Positions 1 to 7,661 of a stretch of 64,000 nucleotides of DNA are shown here, piece by piece. The notes under the pieces are model-generated. The model worked only from the letters and a program-made list of their open reading frames with translations. It was not told where the DNA came from and did not search any database. The stretch's first letter is position 1; every line of letters begins with the position of its first letter. The translations under genes and the position numbers were made by a program. The DNA lies in the IMG/VR virus record IMGVR_UViG_3300034103_001788, positions 1 to 64,000 of that record; one strand, given 5' to 3'. This DNA comes from a virus.

Positions 1-24
1 CTACATACCGGGAACGAATGATCT

Positions 25-54
25 GTGGGGTACAAGTATTAATACTTACCCCAC
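25..54. other. Imperfect hairpin near the window edge
   Basis: The arms at 25-31 and 48-54 are complementary and enclose a self-complementary 14-base core at 34-47, with a two-base bulge at 32-33. No T-run follows, so it is not an obvious terminator. Its role is unknown. Confidence 0.4.
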
Positions 55-97
55 TAATCATATATTATGGTATTAAATATCTAATCAAAAAATAACC

Positions 98-265
98 ATG
101 ATACAAACCATCAAAATACATGGACACGAATTTATATCAATCCAAAATTGGATATGGTATTGGGGTACATGGGTTGAACGTAATACATTTTTTGAACATG
201 AATTAGACATGGGATGGTGGATGGATGAATATAACGATTATGTCAGGGATAAAAATAACGATTAA
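98..265 (+). CDS. Small Trp-rich hypothetical protein (55 aa)
   Basis: An open frame from ATG to TAA encodes 55 residues. It is strongly rich in aromatic residues, with seven Trp including the clusters NWIWYW and GWWMDE, and its C-terminus is acidic. The upstream sequence is A-rich, as at other starts in this window. I do not recognise a family. The unusual composition could mean a small protein that binds a host partner, but it could also be a chance frame in an otherwise sparsely coding stretch. Confidence 0.4.
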   Translation: MIQTIKIHGHEFISIQNWIWYWGTWVERNTFFEHELDMGWWMDEYNDYVRDKNND

Positions 266-981
266 CCGGGTACCAACAATGTAGATCAACAACACGGGTA
301 AAAATCAAAACACGAACGAATGTAGATCAAAGACATAGATTACCTAAAATTAACTAATAAATAAAACATAACCAATACACAATAATGTGGCTCTAACGTT
401 GTTAGGGCCATCATTGTCTATAGCATATCACCCAATAAACGTAGGTAGGTATGTGTTTAAATCGCAAGTAAATAATGGATAAACGCAAGTAAAGTGGTAT
501 GGGGTGTGGTGATATAGAGATAAAACATGGGTGTAACGTGTGACCAACATAGAGACAAGTGGGTATGAATAGGGTGTAACGGGGTTATGAGTGTAAATGG
601 TATGTGACAAGCAGGAACGTAATGTGGTGTGATAAGGTTTATGGGGTCTAATTTCTGTGTTCCGCCCCACCCCCTCCCTTACTCGTTTTTAAAAGTATAT
701 ACTTAACAAAACAAAAACATATCCGTAAATGGTTAATAACTAACACGTTACAAAGTTAGGTCCACACCTATTTACCCTGGATATAACGAAACAAAACACA
801 AATGATAAATAATTAAAGAAAATCCTTGTATTATTAACCTAGGTTTTTAAAAAAAAGAGTGTATATTAGGGTCGACTATTTAATTAGAGTAAGTATTTAA
901 AAATTCCTAAACTTATATCCTAGAAAAATAAATAATAAATCGTATGTTTATATCATAATAAAAATATAAAAATATAAAGAT
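266..981. other. Non-coding stretch with GT-rich section and small repeats
   Basis: No convincing gene on either strand. A 12-base direct repeat (AATGTAGATCAA) occurs at 278-289 and 319-330. A near-perfect hairpin has arms at 388-397 and 401-410 with one G-T pair. From about 470 to 660 the + strand is GT-rich and poor in C, with recurring GTGTAA words. The remaining sequence to 981 is very AT-rich and holds the presumed promoter of the next gene. The region could be regulatory or part of an origin, but no specific function can be shown. Confidence 0.5.
916..964 (+). repeat. Upstream repeat copy 1 (shared gene leader)
   Basis: This roughly 49-base AT-rich segment starts TATCCTAGA and contains AATAATAAATCGTATG. 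It closely matches the segment at 1224-1272. Both copies lie just upstream of a short gene, so they probably carry the same promoter or leader. Confidence 0.6.
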
Positions 982-1209
982 ATGAAAACAATTGAAAAAT
1001 TTATTTGTGAAAACCTAGACAAATTCGAAAAACTAGAATGTAGTGAAGTCCTTTGTTATACATTAGAATCATTTAGTAATGATATTGTTGAGTTCTTAAA
1101 AGATAATTACAGATATGATTTCGCAGGAATATGTATTCACTATTTTGATAGTAGTAATGATGAATTAATTGATAATGATGAAATATGGGTTGAGAATTTA
1201 AATACTTAA
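982..1209 (+). CDS. Small acidic hypothetical protein (75 aa)
   Basis: The 75-residue product is acidic, starts MKTIEKFICENLDKFEK and has no membrane segment or signal peptide. It contains three Cys residues without a clear metal-binding spacing. It shares its upstream leader repeat with the next gene, so the two are probably co-regulated early genes. I recognise no family. Position away from the structural genes suggests a host-interaction role, but that is only inference. Confidence 0.6.
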   Translation: MKTIEKFICENLDKFEKLECSEVLCYTLESFSNDIVEFLKDNYRYDFAGICIHYFDSSNDELIDNDEIWVENLNT

Positions 1210-1223
1210 AAAACCTAACAAAT

Positions 1224-1272
1224 TATCCTAGATTAATAAATAATAAAACGTATGTTTAAATCATAAAATAAA
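1224..1272 (+). repeat. Upstream repeat copy 2 (shared gene leader)
   Basis: This is the second copy of the segment at 916-964, with several substitutions but the same core TAATAAAACGTATGTTTA. It ends about 20 bases before the next ATG. The conservation of an otherwise non-coding AT-rich stretch suggests selection. Confidence 0.6.
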
Positions 1273-1293
1273 ATAAATAAAAAAATAAAGGTT

Positions 1294-1662
1294 ATGTCAA
1301 AGAAAAACAACATCCAAACAGAGGTACAAAACAACGAGGTTGTAGTTACCAAGGTAATCAACGTAGTAGAAACTACTAACAAACGTCCTGGTCGTCCAGT
1401 TAATCCTAATTCACCACGTCAACAAAGACTACGTGAAATGGAGGAACGCAGATCAAACGGTTCCGATGTTAAACGAGGTAGACCAGTCAATCCTGACAGT
1501 GTACGTCAACACCGTTTAGCAACAATGAACACAGGTGTATTAGGTCGTCCAGTTAACCCAGACAGTGCTCGTCAACAACGATTAGCATTGAAAGGAACAT
1601 TACCATTAGGACGTCCTAAAAAGGTTAATGTTGAAACAACAGCAGAAGTGATTGTGGATTGA
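1294..1662 (+). CDS. Basic repeat protein with AT-hook-like GRPVNP units
   Basis: The 122-residue basic protein has three repeats of the form GRPVNPxSxRQxRL (about residues 32-46, 61-75 and 84-98) and a final GRPKK. The GRP core flanked by basic residues (KRGRPVNP) resembles AT-hook DNA-minor-groove motifs, so binding to AT-rich DNA is likely. The repeats are spaced by about 20 to 30 residues with variable linkers. It is followed immediately by a strong terminator and shares a leader with the gene before it. It could be a chromatin-like or regulatory protein of the phage. No other domain is visible. Confidence 0.7.
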   Translation: MSKKNNIQTEVQNNEVVVTKVINVVETTNKRPGRPVNPNSPRQQRLREMEERRSNGSDVKRGRPVNPDSVRQHRLATMNTGVLGRPVNPDSARQQRLALKGTLPLGRPKKVNVETTAEVIVD

Positions 1663-1685
1663 TTAGTTTAGTTTAGTTAAGTGAT

Positions 1686-1718
1686 GGGTACCGGTTAACA
1701 CCGGTACCCTTTTTTTTT
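1686..1718 (+). terminator. Strong intrinsic terminator
   Basis: A perfect 10-bp stem (1686-1695 with 1700-1709) closes a 4-base loop and is followed by nine T residues. It ends the transcript of the repeat-protein gene. Confidence 0.9.
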
Positions 1719-2110
1719 GTCATCGTTAGGATTCCTAGGTAAACGGATTCCTATTGTGGGGCCTTTGATCTAAAGAAATCCTTATCCTACACGCGGAAAC
1801 CGTGGGTAGACATCCTAGTGCGCTCCCCCGCGCGCGGATTTCCATCGCAGGACGTTGCGCAGAGGAACGGAATTAGATGTATGTATAGCCCTAACTCACT
1901 TTTTACCCATCGACAAGGTATATACCTATATATAATCATAAGTTTAACGCATTTTTCTCGCGCATTTTTTTGCGCGCGAGTTTGGTATAACCCTTTTTGC
2001 GCATTTTTTTACGGGGGTGAAACTCTTTTTTCCCACAAATTTTTTTGGTAAAAACAAAGGTATATACAAACTTTTTGTCACTCAAACACTTTTTCCGTAT
2101 GTTGTTTTAT
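1719..2110. other. Non-coding GC-richer stretch with hairpin and T-runs
   Basis: From about 1780 to 1870 GC content rises sharply compared with the rest of the window. At 1957-1980 a 7-bp GC-only stem (CTCGCGC / GCGCGAG) spans a T-rich loop. The word CGCATTTTT occurs three times (near 1949, 1961 and 2000). An open frame across it on the + strand has an unnatural composition and is not called. The segment may contain tandem terminators or an acquired non-coding element. Confidence 0.5.
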
Positions 2111-2614
2111 ATGATTCAGTATATTGAACCAGATGAATTGTCAAACCCAGAGTTTGAAACTATTGTTTTAAAAACTATGAGTGATGGTTCCAGTAATTTT
2201 ACCGGAATTACGCATTTTACACGCGTAAAATCAACTAAAATGGGTGATGGATGGGATGATGTGGTTTACTTGAGAAAACGCACTATATACGATCCTGAGA
2301 CATCTGTAAAAAACAAGGATGGCGGGCACGTGTATGTATTAACTAATCCCTCGTGGCCTGGGATTGTAAAAATTGGTTTTACCACATCGGATGTTTATCA
2401 ACGGCTGAATGAAATTAATAACGCGGGTGCTGTTGTTGATTGGGAAATTGAGTTTTATTTTACGTGTGGTCGACCTTATGATTTGGAACAAGCAATTCAT
2501 CGGCATTTGGATTATTGTAGGTCTCGTATTAACAGGGAATTTTTTGAACTCACTGTTGATAAGGCAACCTCGTTGATAGAAAATTTTGGACAATATTATG
2601 GTCCACTAAAGTAG
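2111..2614 (+). CDS. GIY-YIG-like protein of the T5orf172/MUG113 type
   Basis: The 167-residue product has a C-terminal domain beginning GGHVYVLTNPSWPG followed by VKIGFTT and R-L-x-x-I-N, the pattern of the GIY-YIG superfamily subgroup known as T5orf172 or MUG113. The HRHLD segment further on fits the same domain. Such proteins are nucleases or DNA-binding proteins common in phages. I placed the start at the ATG at 2111 (MIQYIEPDEL) because the longer frame from 2045 runs into the hairpin region and has a low-quality N-terminus; 2099 is also possible. The gene stands alone between non-coding sequence and the first leader-family gene. Confidence 0.65.
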   Translation: MIQYIEPDELSNPEFETIVLKTMSDGSSNFTGITHFTRVKSTKMGDGWDDVVYLRKRTIYDPETSVKNKDGGHVYVLTNPSWPGIVKIGFTTSDVYQRLNEINNAGAVVDWEIEFYFTCGRPYDLEQAIHRHLDYCRSRINREFFELTVDKATSLIENFGQYYGPLK

Positions 2615-2665
2615 GTATATTCGTATATACGTAGGGGGAGTGGGTATATGGGTGCGGCATGCATA

Positions 2666-2676
2666 TATATTTATTG
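2666..2676 (+). promoter_or_regulatory. Late-type promoter motif (variant TATATTTATTG)
   Basis: The variant motif ends two bases before the ATG at 2679, which supports that internal start for the leader-family gene. Confidence 0.5.
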
Positions 2677-2678
2677 AT

Positions 2679-3077
2679 ATGGATACTTTTGACTTAAAAC
2701 AATTTTTAGTTGAAAATAAGTTAACAGAAAATTCTCGCTTAAATGAGATTAAAGTGGTTCCGGGAAACGTAGGTAAGAGATATTATGGTGTATTTAATTT
2801 AGAGGGTCATTATGGCCCTAGGGGAAATGAGTATGATGGTTATCCAATGTACATTATAGCTAATTCTAAACAAGAAATGGTTGATAAACTTAATTTAACA
2901 AACGTTTATCCAAAATATACACTTTCTGATATGGATGATAGTTACTCTGGTGGTGAAAAGCTGAATACTATTATAAATGATGATTGGGCTGTAGTTACTG
3001 ATGATATATCGGTTTTTAAAAGAATGTTAGATGATATAAAAAAAGATGGTAATCTTAAAGAACCTAAAAAGTTTTAA
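2679..3077 (+). CDS. Leader-family protein with DLKQFLVENKLTENS N-terminus
   Basis: The 132-residue product begins MDTFDLKQFLVENKLTENS, then RLNEIKVVPGNVG. This combination recurs in at least seven genes of this window. The N-terminal helix ending in LNE resembles a capsid-targeting peptide removed by a T4 gp21-type protease. The body (about 100 residues) is acidic in its C-terminal half and matches no family I know. The frame is open upstream to 2640, but the ATG at 2679 fits both the shared leader and the promoter motif. Inferred role: protein packaged in the capsid. Confidence 0.7.
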   Translation: MDTFDLKQFLVENKLTENSRLNEIKVVPGNVGKRYYGVFNLEGHYGPRGNEYDGYPMYIIANSKQEMVDKLNLTNVYPKYTLSDMDDSYSGGEKLNTIINDDWAVVTDDISVFKRMLDDIKKDGNLKEPKKF

Positions 3078-3088
3078 TATATTTATTA
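3078..3088 (+). promoter_or_regulatory. Late-type promoter motif (TATATTTATTA)
   Basis: It lies 19 bases before the holin-like gene, directly after the upstream stop codon. The spacing is longer than usual, and the weak SD-like AAGGA sits just before this ATG. Confidence 0.5.
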
Positions 3089-3107
3089 TTAAAATAATTT
3101 AAGGAAA

Positions 3108-3395
3108 ATGCTATCTACTCTTTTGCAAACTGTTACCGATTTCGGTGTATTTAATGTTTTGACTCAATATGGTGTACTTGGTATAACGACCTTAGGTTTG
3201 GCTGCTGCTGTTTGGTACTTGTTAAAAAGACAATTGGCTAGCGAGGAGAGATTAAAAGAAAAAGTTGATACTCTTCAAAAAGAAATGAATGAGTATATTC
3301 GTGAGGATCAACACAAATTGATGAGTATTATTGAGAATAATACCGAGGCAATGAGAGAGTTACGAGACATTATTCTTTCAAAAAACCGTAGATAA
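3108..3395 (+). CDS. Holin-like small membrane protein
   Basis: The 95-residue product has one clear membrane segment (about residues 22-41, GVLGITTLGLAAAVWYLL) followed by a long, charged coiled coil (about 48-95). This layout matches small single-span phage holins of the BhlA/UviB type. A second tiny membrane protein follows after zero spacing, so the two may form a lysis module. A weak Shine-Dalgarno-like AAGGA precedes the ATG. No homology search could be done, so a general membrane-anchored role is also possible. Confidence 0.5.
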   Translation: MLSTLLQTVTDFGVFNVLTQYGVLGITTLGLAAAVWYLLKRQLASEERLKEKVDTLQKEMNEYIREDQHKLMSIIENNTEAMRELRDIILSKNRR

Positions 3396-3566
3396 ATGAA
3401 ACGTTCTCAAGTTTACTCTTTACTTTTTATATTTTTTATGGTTATGTTGCTAATGAATATATTAGCTTTAAGTTCACGCCAAGTTGTTACTGAGGAAAAA
3501 TGTTTTGAGCTTGAGATTCAAAATGATAGTCTCCAGCATACCCTAGACACAATAATTGTTAAGTAA
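3396..3566 (+). CDS. Tiny membrane-anchored protein (56 aa)
   Basis: An ATG immediately after the upstream stop encodes 56 residues. Residues 8-26 (SLLFIFFMVMLLMNILAL) form a membrane segment, and the rest is a short polar tail that probably lies in the periplasm. The pairing with the holin-like gene suggests a lysis or envelope role, for example an inner-membrane spanin-like protein, although its tail is short for a spanin. Confidence 0.55.
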   Translation: MKRSQVYSLLFIFFMVMLLMNILALSSRQVVTEEKCFELEIQNDSLQHTLDTIIVK

Positions 3567-3574
3567 TATCTCAC

Positions 3575-3585
3575 CATATTTATAT
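3575..3585 (+). promoter_or_regulatory. Late-type promoter motif (CATATTTATAT)
   Basis: It ends two bases before the ATG at 3588. Confidence 0.5.
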
Positions 3586-3587
3586 AT

Positions 3588-3998
3588 ATGGATATAGATA
3601 GAATCTTTGGTTTATTTATGTTGCCATCCTCTAGTTCTGAAGGGGAAAATGTTGATGTGTCTGTATTGGATATATATAGTCATCCTGCGTTTAAAATTGG
3701 AATGTTTAAAAAATGGATTGTAAATATTCCGAATGCTATAAAATTTGCTTTACCTCAAACTAAGGGAACTGCGGATATTGAGGATATGGAAGATTATAAA
3801 ATGGCTGTAAGAAATCAGATTTTTAGAAAAGCTTTTGAGTTTTTGGAGGAAATTGATTTCGACACACATAAAGATATTATTAAAAATAATTTGGACCCGT
3901 TACTTAAAAAATCATTAGATCAATGTATGAATCACTTTATTGAATGTGAGGAGTACGAAAAATGCGCCGTTGTAAAAAAATTTCAAGACTTATACTAA
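3588..3998 (+). CDS. Conserved-looking hypothetical protein (136 aa)
   Basis: The 136-residue soluble protein has a mixed N-terminal half and a helical C-terminal half ending in ECEEYEKCAVVKKFQDLY. The EEYEKCAxxKKxQD string resembles the UVR-type helical hairpin found in UvrB/UvrC and in some regulators, but one short match is weak evidence. It has its own promoter motif and is followed by a 120-base gap. No function is assigned. Confidence 0.55.
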   Translation: MDIDRIFGLFMLPSSSSEGENVDVSVLDIYSHPAFKIGMFKKWIVNIPNAIKFALPQTKGTADIEDMEDYKMAVRNQIFRKAFEFLEEIDFDTHKDIIKNNLDPLLKKSLDQCMNHFIECEEYEKCAVVKKFQDLY

Positions 3999-4024
3999 AA
4001 AGACTTGCCCCCGTGAATTTTTTC

Positions 4025-4057
4025 TTGTATATTATGGCTACGGGTTAAGAGCCATAA
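4025..4057 (+). promoter_or_regulatory. Early-type promoter motif with overlapping hairpin
   Basis: TTGTATATTA at 4025-4034 follows a T-rich run, the arrangement seen before the primase and PhoH genes. It overlaps a hairpin with 8-base arms at 4032-4039 and 4050-4057. The next genes (4122 and 4344) would be its targets. Confidence 0.45.
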
Positions 4058-4121
4058 GTGAATAGGGAATAAAAGGGGATAGGGTACCGGGGGGTGCGAA
4101 AAATAAAAATTTATAAATTAT

Positions 4122-4322
4122 ATGAGACATAGAGAATTAATTGAAAGAAAATTGGATAATGCTTTAGGAAGTATTAAAAAATTAAAATTTATTGTACAAC
4201 GTCAAGAACCTATTGAAACGTACATTCAAACATTAGAACATTTACAAGAACAAATTGAGGAAGTTCAATCCATCATTGGAAGAGAAGGATTAGATGCTCA
4301 AGAAGGATTTGGCCTTTATTAA
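4122..4322 (+). CDS. Small coiled-coil protein (66 aa)
   Basis: The 66-residue, almost fully helical protein has a basic N-terminal half (RHRELIERKLDNALG, then SIKKLKFIVQRQ) and an acidic C-terminal half. Similar small proteins with an ERKL...LKFIVQ-like pattern occur in other T4-like phages as I remember them, without a known function. It sits just upstream of the HD hydrolase gene and probably shares its transcript. Confidence 0.6.
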   Translation: MRHRELIERKLDNALGSIKKLKFIVQRQEPIETYIQTLEHLQEQIEEVQSIIGREGLDAQEGFGLY

Positions 4323-4343
4323 AAGTTATATTATATTATAGTT

Positions 4344-5132
4344 ATGTTGACCGCTGAAAAAATTCAAACCAACTGGGAGATTATGCTTAATATTATTGAG
4401 ACTGAAATTTCGGGAGAACGAGGTGAAAAGCTTTTAGATTTTTATTCTAACTTTTCTGAAAGATTAATTATGATGCCTGCATCTCATAAAAAAGAATACC
4501 ATAATGCATTCCCAGGCGGATATGTTGATCATGTTATAAGAGTTATAAATTGTGCTATTGAATTACATAATTTATGGGATAAAATGGGAGCTAATACTTC
4601 TACTTATACTCGTGAGGAACTAATTTTTTCAGCGTTAAACCATGACCTAGGTAAAATGGGGGATCATGAACATGAAGCTTATATCCCTCAGACAGATCAA
4701 TGGCGCAAGGATAAACTTGGTGAAGATTATACTTTTAACACCCGATTACCTTTTGCCTCTGTTCCCGATAGAGGTTTATTCCTCCTCCAGACTCATGGAA
4801 TTCAATATAGTTTTAATGAAATGGTAGCTATCCAGACTCACGATGGTCTATATGATGAAGGTAATAAAAAATACTTATCTACATATTTACCTGAACAGAA
4901 ACCACGTACTGCTCTTCCTTTTATTTTACATCAGGCTGATTTAATGGCTGCTCGTATTGAATTTGAACAGGAATGGCTTACTAAATTAAATAACGGTGAG
5001 GCTAAAAAAGGTAATTTTAATACCTCTAAAGCTCCCGAAACTACAGACAAAAAACAACCAATTAAACAAAAAGCTTTATCTAGTGTTAAAAGTGAAGGTT
5101 TAAAAGGATTAATGGATGATTTCTTTTCTTAA
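4344..5132 (+). CDS. HD-domain phosphohydrolase
   Basis: The 262-residue product carries the HD signature NHDLGK (His100-Asp101) with upstream histidines in EYHNAFPGGYVDHV (53 and 63), and further His residues at THG and THDG that complete a metal site. HD-domain enzymes hydrolyse phosphoesters, commonly nucleotides or nucleotide second messengers. The substrate cannot be read from sequence. The C-terminal 50 residues are basic and low in complexity. Placement upstream of the gp55-like sigma gene and behind an early-type promoter suggests nucleotide metabolism or counter-defence; both are inference. Confidence 0.75.
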   Translation: MLTAEKIQTNWEIMLNIIETEISGERGEKLLDFYSNFSERLIMMPASHKKEYHNAFPGGYVDHVIRVINCAIELHNLWDKMGANTSTYTREELIFSALNHDLGKMGDHEHEAYIPQTDQWRKDKLGEDYTFNTRLPFASVPDRGLFLLQTHGIQYSFNEMVAIQTHDGLYDEGNKKYLSTYLPEQKPRTALPFILHQADLMAARIEFEQEWLTKLNNGEAKKGNFNTSKAPETTDKKQPIKQKALSSVKSEGLKGLMDDFFS

Positions 5133-5134
5133 AA

Positions 5135-5410
5135 ATGGCTTTAATTTTATTAAATATTGTAACTATATTAACATGTATATTTGTGTATACGACTGTTAAT
5201 CTTTTAAAGAAAAACGAAAGATTAGAAGATATTGTTTCTTCTCAACAGAAATACGTTGATGGTTTAAGTGAAACTATTAAGTACTGTAATAATCATATTA
5301 AAAAAATTGATGAAAAAGGTACTTTTAGTTCGGATGATGAAATTGGTTGGTTTTTTCAAGAAATTAAAAATTTATCAAATGAGTTAGAAAAATTTGAAAT
5401 TAAAAAATGA
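5135..5410 (+). CDS. Membrane-anchored coiled-coil protein (91 aa)
   Basis: Residues 3-23 (LILLNIVTILTCIFVYTTVNL) form an N-terminal membrane anchor, followed by a polar helical region. The gene starts two bases after the HD hydrolase stop and overlaps the sigma-factor start by four bases (ATGA), so it is part of one operon with them. Function is unknown. Confidence 0.6.
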   Translation: MALILLNIVTILTCIFVYTTVNLLKKNERLEDIVSSQQKYVDGLSETIKYCNNHIKKIDEKGTFSSDDEIGWFFQEIKNLSNELEKFEIKK

Positions 5411-6132
5411 AGAAAAAATCAACACCTTATTTTACTAAAGATACTGAAGCTGCTATTGTTGAATACAATAACTCTACAGATTTTGAGTACCGCTCAAAAC
5501 TATATAATGATAGAATATATCGTTCGTTTTTTAAATTAACGGAAAATATTATTCACACGTTTAAATTTTATCATACTGAAGTAGAGAATATTGAAGATTT
5601 ACAACACGAGGTTATTATATTTTTAACCTCTAAAATGCACCTATTTAACCCAGAAAAAGGAGCTAAAGCTTATTCTTACTTTGGAACAATTGCTAAACGT
5701 TATCTTATATTTAATAATACTAAAAATTATAAGAAGAAAATAGACCATTTAGATATTGAAATTTTTAAAAATGATGATGAAAATACTAATAATTCTAATT
5801 CGTCATTGATATATACAACTGAAGTATTTGAGGGTGAGGGAAATCATAGTGATCGACTTTCTAATTTTATGGATGAGTATTTAATATATTGTAATGAAAA
5901 TTTATTTGAATTGTTTCCTAAAGCTGAAGATGCACAAGTTGCTGATGCTGTTTTAGAATTATTTCGTAAACGTGAAAATTTGAATATTTTTAATAAAAAA
6001 GCATTATACATTTATATTCGTGAGATGGTAGATATTAAAACATCACACATTACTAAAGTTTCTAAAAAATTACATTCTATATTTAAAGAAGGTTATGTTT
6101 TTTATTTGGAACATGGTTATGTAAAATTTTAA
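5407..6132 (+). CDS. gp55: T4 gp55-like late sigma factor
   Basis: The 241-residue product contains, at about residues 60-110, a sigma region-2-like segment: DLQHEVIIFLTSKMHLFNP, then KGAKAYSYFGTIAKRYLI and a basic stretch. T4 gp55 has the matching arrangement (a helix leading to NFDETKYKNPHAYITQ and a following helix). Gp55 family proteins direct host RNA polymerase to late promoters with a single -10-type box and no -35. It is longer than T4 gp55 (185 residues), with an extra C-terminal region. The many nATATTTATAA sites in this window are its likely targets. Identification is by pattern only. Confidence 0.7.
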   Translation: MKKKSTPYFTKDTEAAIVEYNNSTDFEYRSKLYNDRIYRSFFKLTENIIHTFKFYHTEVENIEDLQHEVIIFLTSKMHLFNPEKGAKAYSYFGTIAKRYLIFNNTKNYKKKIDHLDIEIFKNDDENTNNSNSSLIYTTEVFEGEGNHSDRLSNFMDEYLIYCNENLFELFPKAEDAQVADAVLELFRKRENLNIFNKKALYIYIREMVDIKTSHITKVSKKLHSIFKEGYVFYLEHGYVKF

Positions 6133-6139
6133 TTAATTT

Positions 6140-6150
6140 TATATTTATAA
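6140..6150 (+). promoter_or_regulatory. Late-type promoter motif (TATATTTATAA)
   Basis: This site starts the baseplate block; its 3' end is 12 bases before the ATG at 6163. A second TATATTTATT lies between it and the gene. Confidence 0.6.
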
Positions 6151-6162
6151 TATATATTTATT

Positions 6163-6507
6163 ATGTCTAATTTTGATGTTAAAGTTTTTGGTAAAAAATC
6201 ATTCTCCAATATTATGGAGGAGATATATAATAATTCCAAAAAGAAAGAACAACAAGTATCTGCTTTAATAGCTGAATTAAAACCTCTTATTAATGATATT
6301 GGTGATGCTACGTTAATTGTTCCCTTAATTAAGGAATACATGGAAATTGGTATTAAAAACGATGAACATTTAATTAAATTAGCCGCTATTGTTCAACGCG
6401 CTATACAAAATAGTGCATCCAATAGTGATGGATCTGTAGCTATTAGTGATGAGGAAAAAAAACAACTAATGGATGAAATAAATAAAATCCAAAAACCTGA
6501 AAAATAA
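6163..6507 (+). CDS. Hypothetical helical protein at head of baseplate block
   Basis: The 114-residue soluble helical protein lies between the late sigma gene and the spike gene and overlaps the spike start by one base (TAATG). Its size and position suggest a small baseplate component or assembly factor, but there is no motif to prove it. Residues 65-100 are rich in small polar residues, the rest is charged helix. Confidence 0.6.
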   Translation: MSNFDVKVFGKKSFSNIMEEIYNNSKKKEQQVSALIAELKPLINDIGDATLIVPLIKEYMEIGIKNDEHLIKLAAIVQRAIQNSASNSDGSVAISDEEKKQLMDEINKIQKPEK

Positions 6508-7661
6508 TGAATTACATCCCAGCAGTAGTAGTAGATATTGTTTTAAATGAAAACAGTACGTATTTTAATACTGTAGGAGGTTATAACGGGATTGGTACCG
6601 TTGTATATAAAGAAATAAAAAATAATAAATATGGTGCTTTAGGATTTGCTAAATCGTATTTTTCTAATATTTCTAATTACCCTTTAAAAAATGAATTAAT
6701 ATACATTATCTTTTTACCTAATCCTGATACTCAGAATAATGTAAATAGACAAAGTGCATATTATGTTTCTCCTATAAATGTTTGGAATAGTCCTCACCAT
6801 AATGCTATTCCTAATATATTTTCTGATACTAATATTCCGGATTCACAAAAACAGGATTACCAACAAACCTCTTTAGGATCGGTTAGGCGAGTACAAGATG
6901 GATCTACAGATATAAATTTAGGAAATACATTTACTGAACAATCAAATATTAAACCCTTAACTAAATACGAGGGTGATGTAATAATTGAAGGTAGATTTGG
7001 TAATTCTATTAGATTTGGTTCAACTGTTGTAAGTGGATCATTTTATAATAATTGGTCTAAAGATGGCATAAATGGTGATCCTATTATCATTATACGTAAT
7101 GGTCAACCCGTTAATGCTGGATCTGTTGGATTTTTACCTATAGAAGAAAATATTAACCGAGATAAATCATCTATTTATCTTACTACTACACAAAAATTAC
7201 CTGAGTTAGATGGATTTATTCGATCATCGTATAATAGTTATTCTGCTCCCCCTATAACTCCTTCTCAATATAATAAACCCCAAGTTATTTTAAAGTCTGG
7301 GAGATTATTATTTGCTACTGATGATGACCATATTTTATTTAGTTCTAATAAATCTATCAATTTAAATGCATATGATTCTATAAATTTAGACACCCCAGGT
7401 GATATTATATTAGAATCATCTAAAGTATATTTAGGTAGTAAAAATGCTACTGAAAAAGTTGTATTGGGTAATACTTTAAAAGCTCAATTAGACACTCTAA
7501 TAACAGCATTAAATACCTTTGCATCTATATGCTCTTCTCAAATTTCTCAACCTTCGGGAACACAATTAGCCGCTATTGTAGCTGCTGCTGAAACTTTAAA
7601 AAATGCTTTAGGGAAAGTTAATACCTCTAATATCTTGTCTGACGATATTTATACTGTATAA
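6507..7661 (+). CDS. Baseplate central spike / gp5- or gpV-like protein
   Basis: The 384-residue product starts with a beta-rich domain of OB-fold type (about 1-220) and then has short repeating strands (ILFSSNKSINLNAYD, SINLDTPGDIILESSKVYLG), which match the beta-helix spikes of T4 gp5, P2 gpV and VgrG. The C-terminal helix after VVLGNTLKAQLDTL is also usual in these spikes. No lysozyme domain of the T4 gp5 type is visible. It would form the tip that pierces the outer membrane. It is the first large gene of the baseplate block. Confidence 0.7.
   Translation: MNYIPAVVVDIVLNENSTYFNTVGGYNGIGTVVYKEIKNNKYGALGFAKSYFSNISNYPLKNELIYIIFLPNPDTQNNVNRQSAYYVSPINVWNSPHHNAIPNIFSDTNIPDSQKQDYQQTSLGSVRRVQDGSTDINLGNTFTEQSNIKPLTKYEGDVIIEGRFGNSIRFGSTVVSGSFYNNWSKDGINGDPIIIIRNGQPVNAGSVGFLPIEENINRDKSSIYLTTTQKLPELDGFIRSSYNSYSAPPITPSQYNKPQVILKSGRLLFATDDDHILFSSNKSINLNAYDSINLDTPGDIILESSKVYLGSKNATEKVVLGNTLKAQLDTLITALNTFASICSSQISQPSGTQLAAIVAAAETLKNALGKVNTSNILSDDIYTV

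Noticed and set aside
428-670. Open frame of 80 codons on the - strand
   Set aside because: It is the complement of the GT-rich stretch; its Thr/Tyr/His/Pro-rich low-complexity composition, lack of a start context and isolated - orientation argue against a gene.
1818-2051. Open frame of 77 codons on the + strand
   Set aside because: It runs through hairpins and T-runs in the GC-richer patch and has an unnatural composition; no start signal or family pattern.
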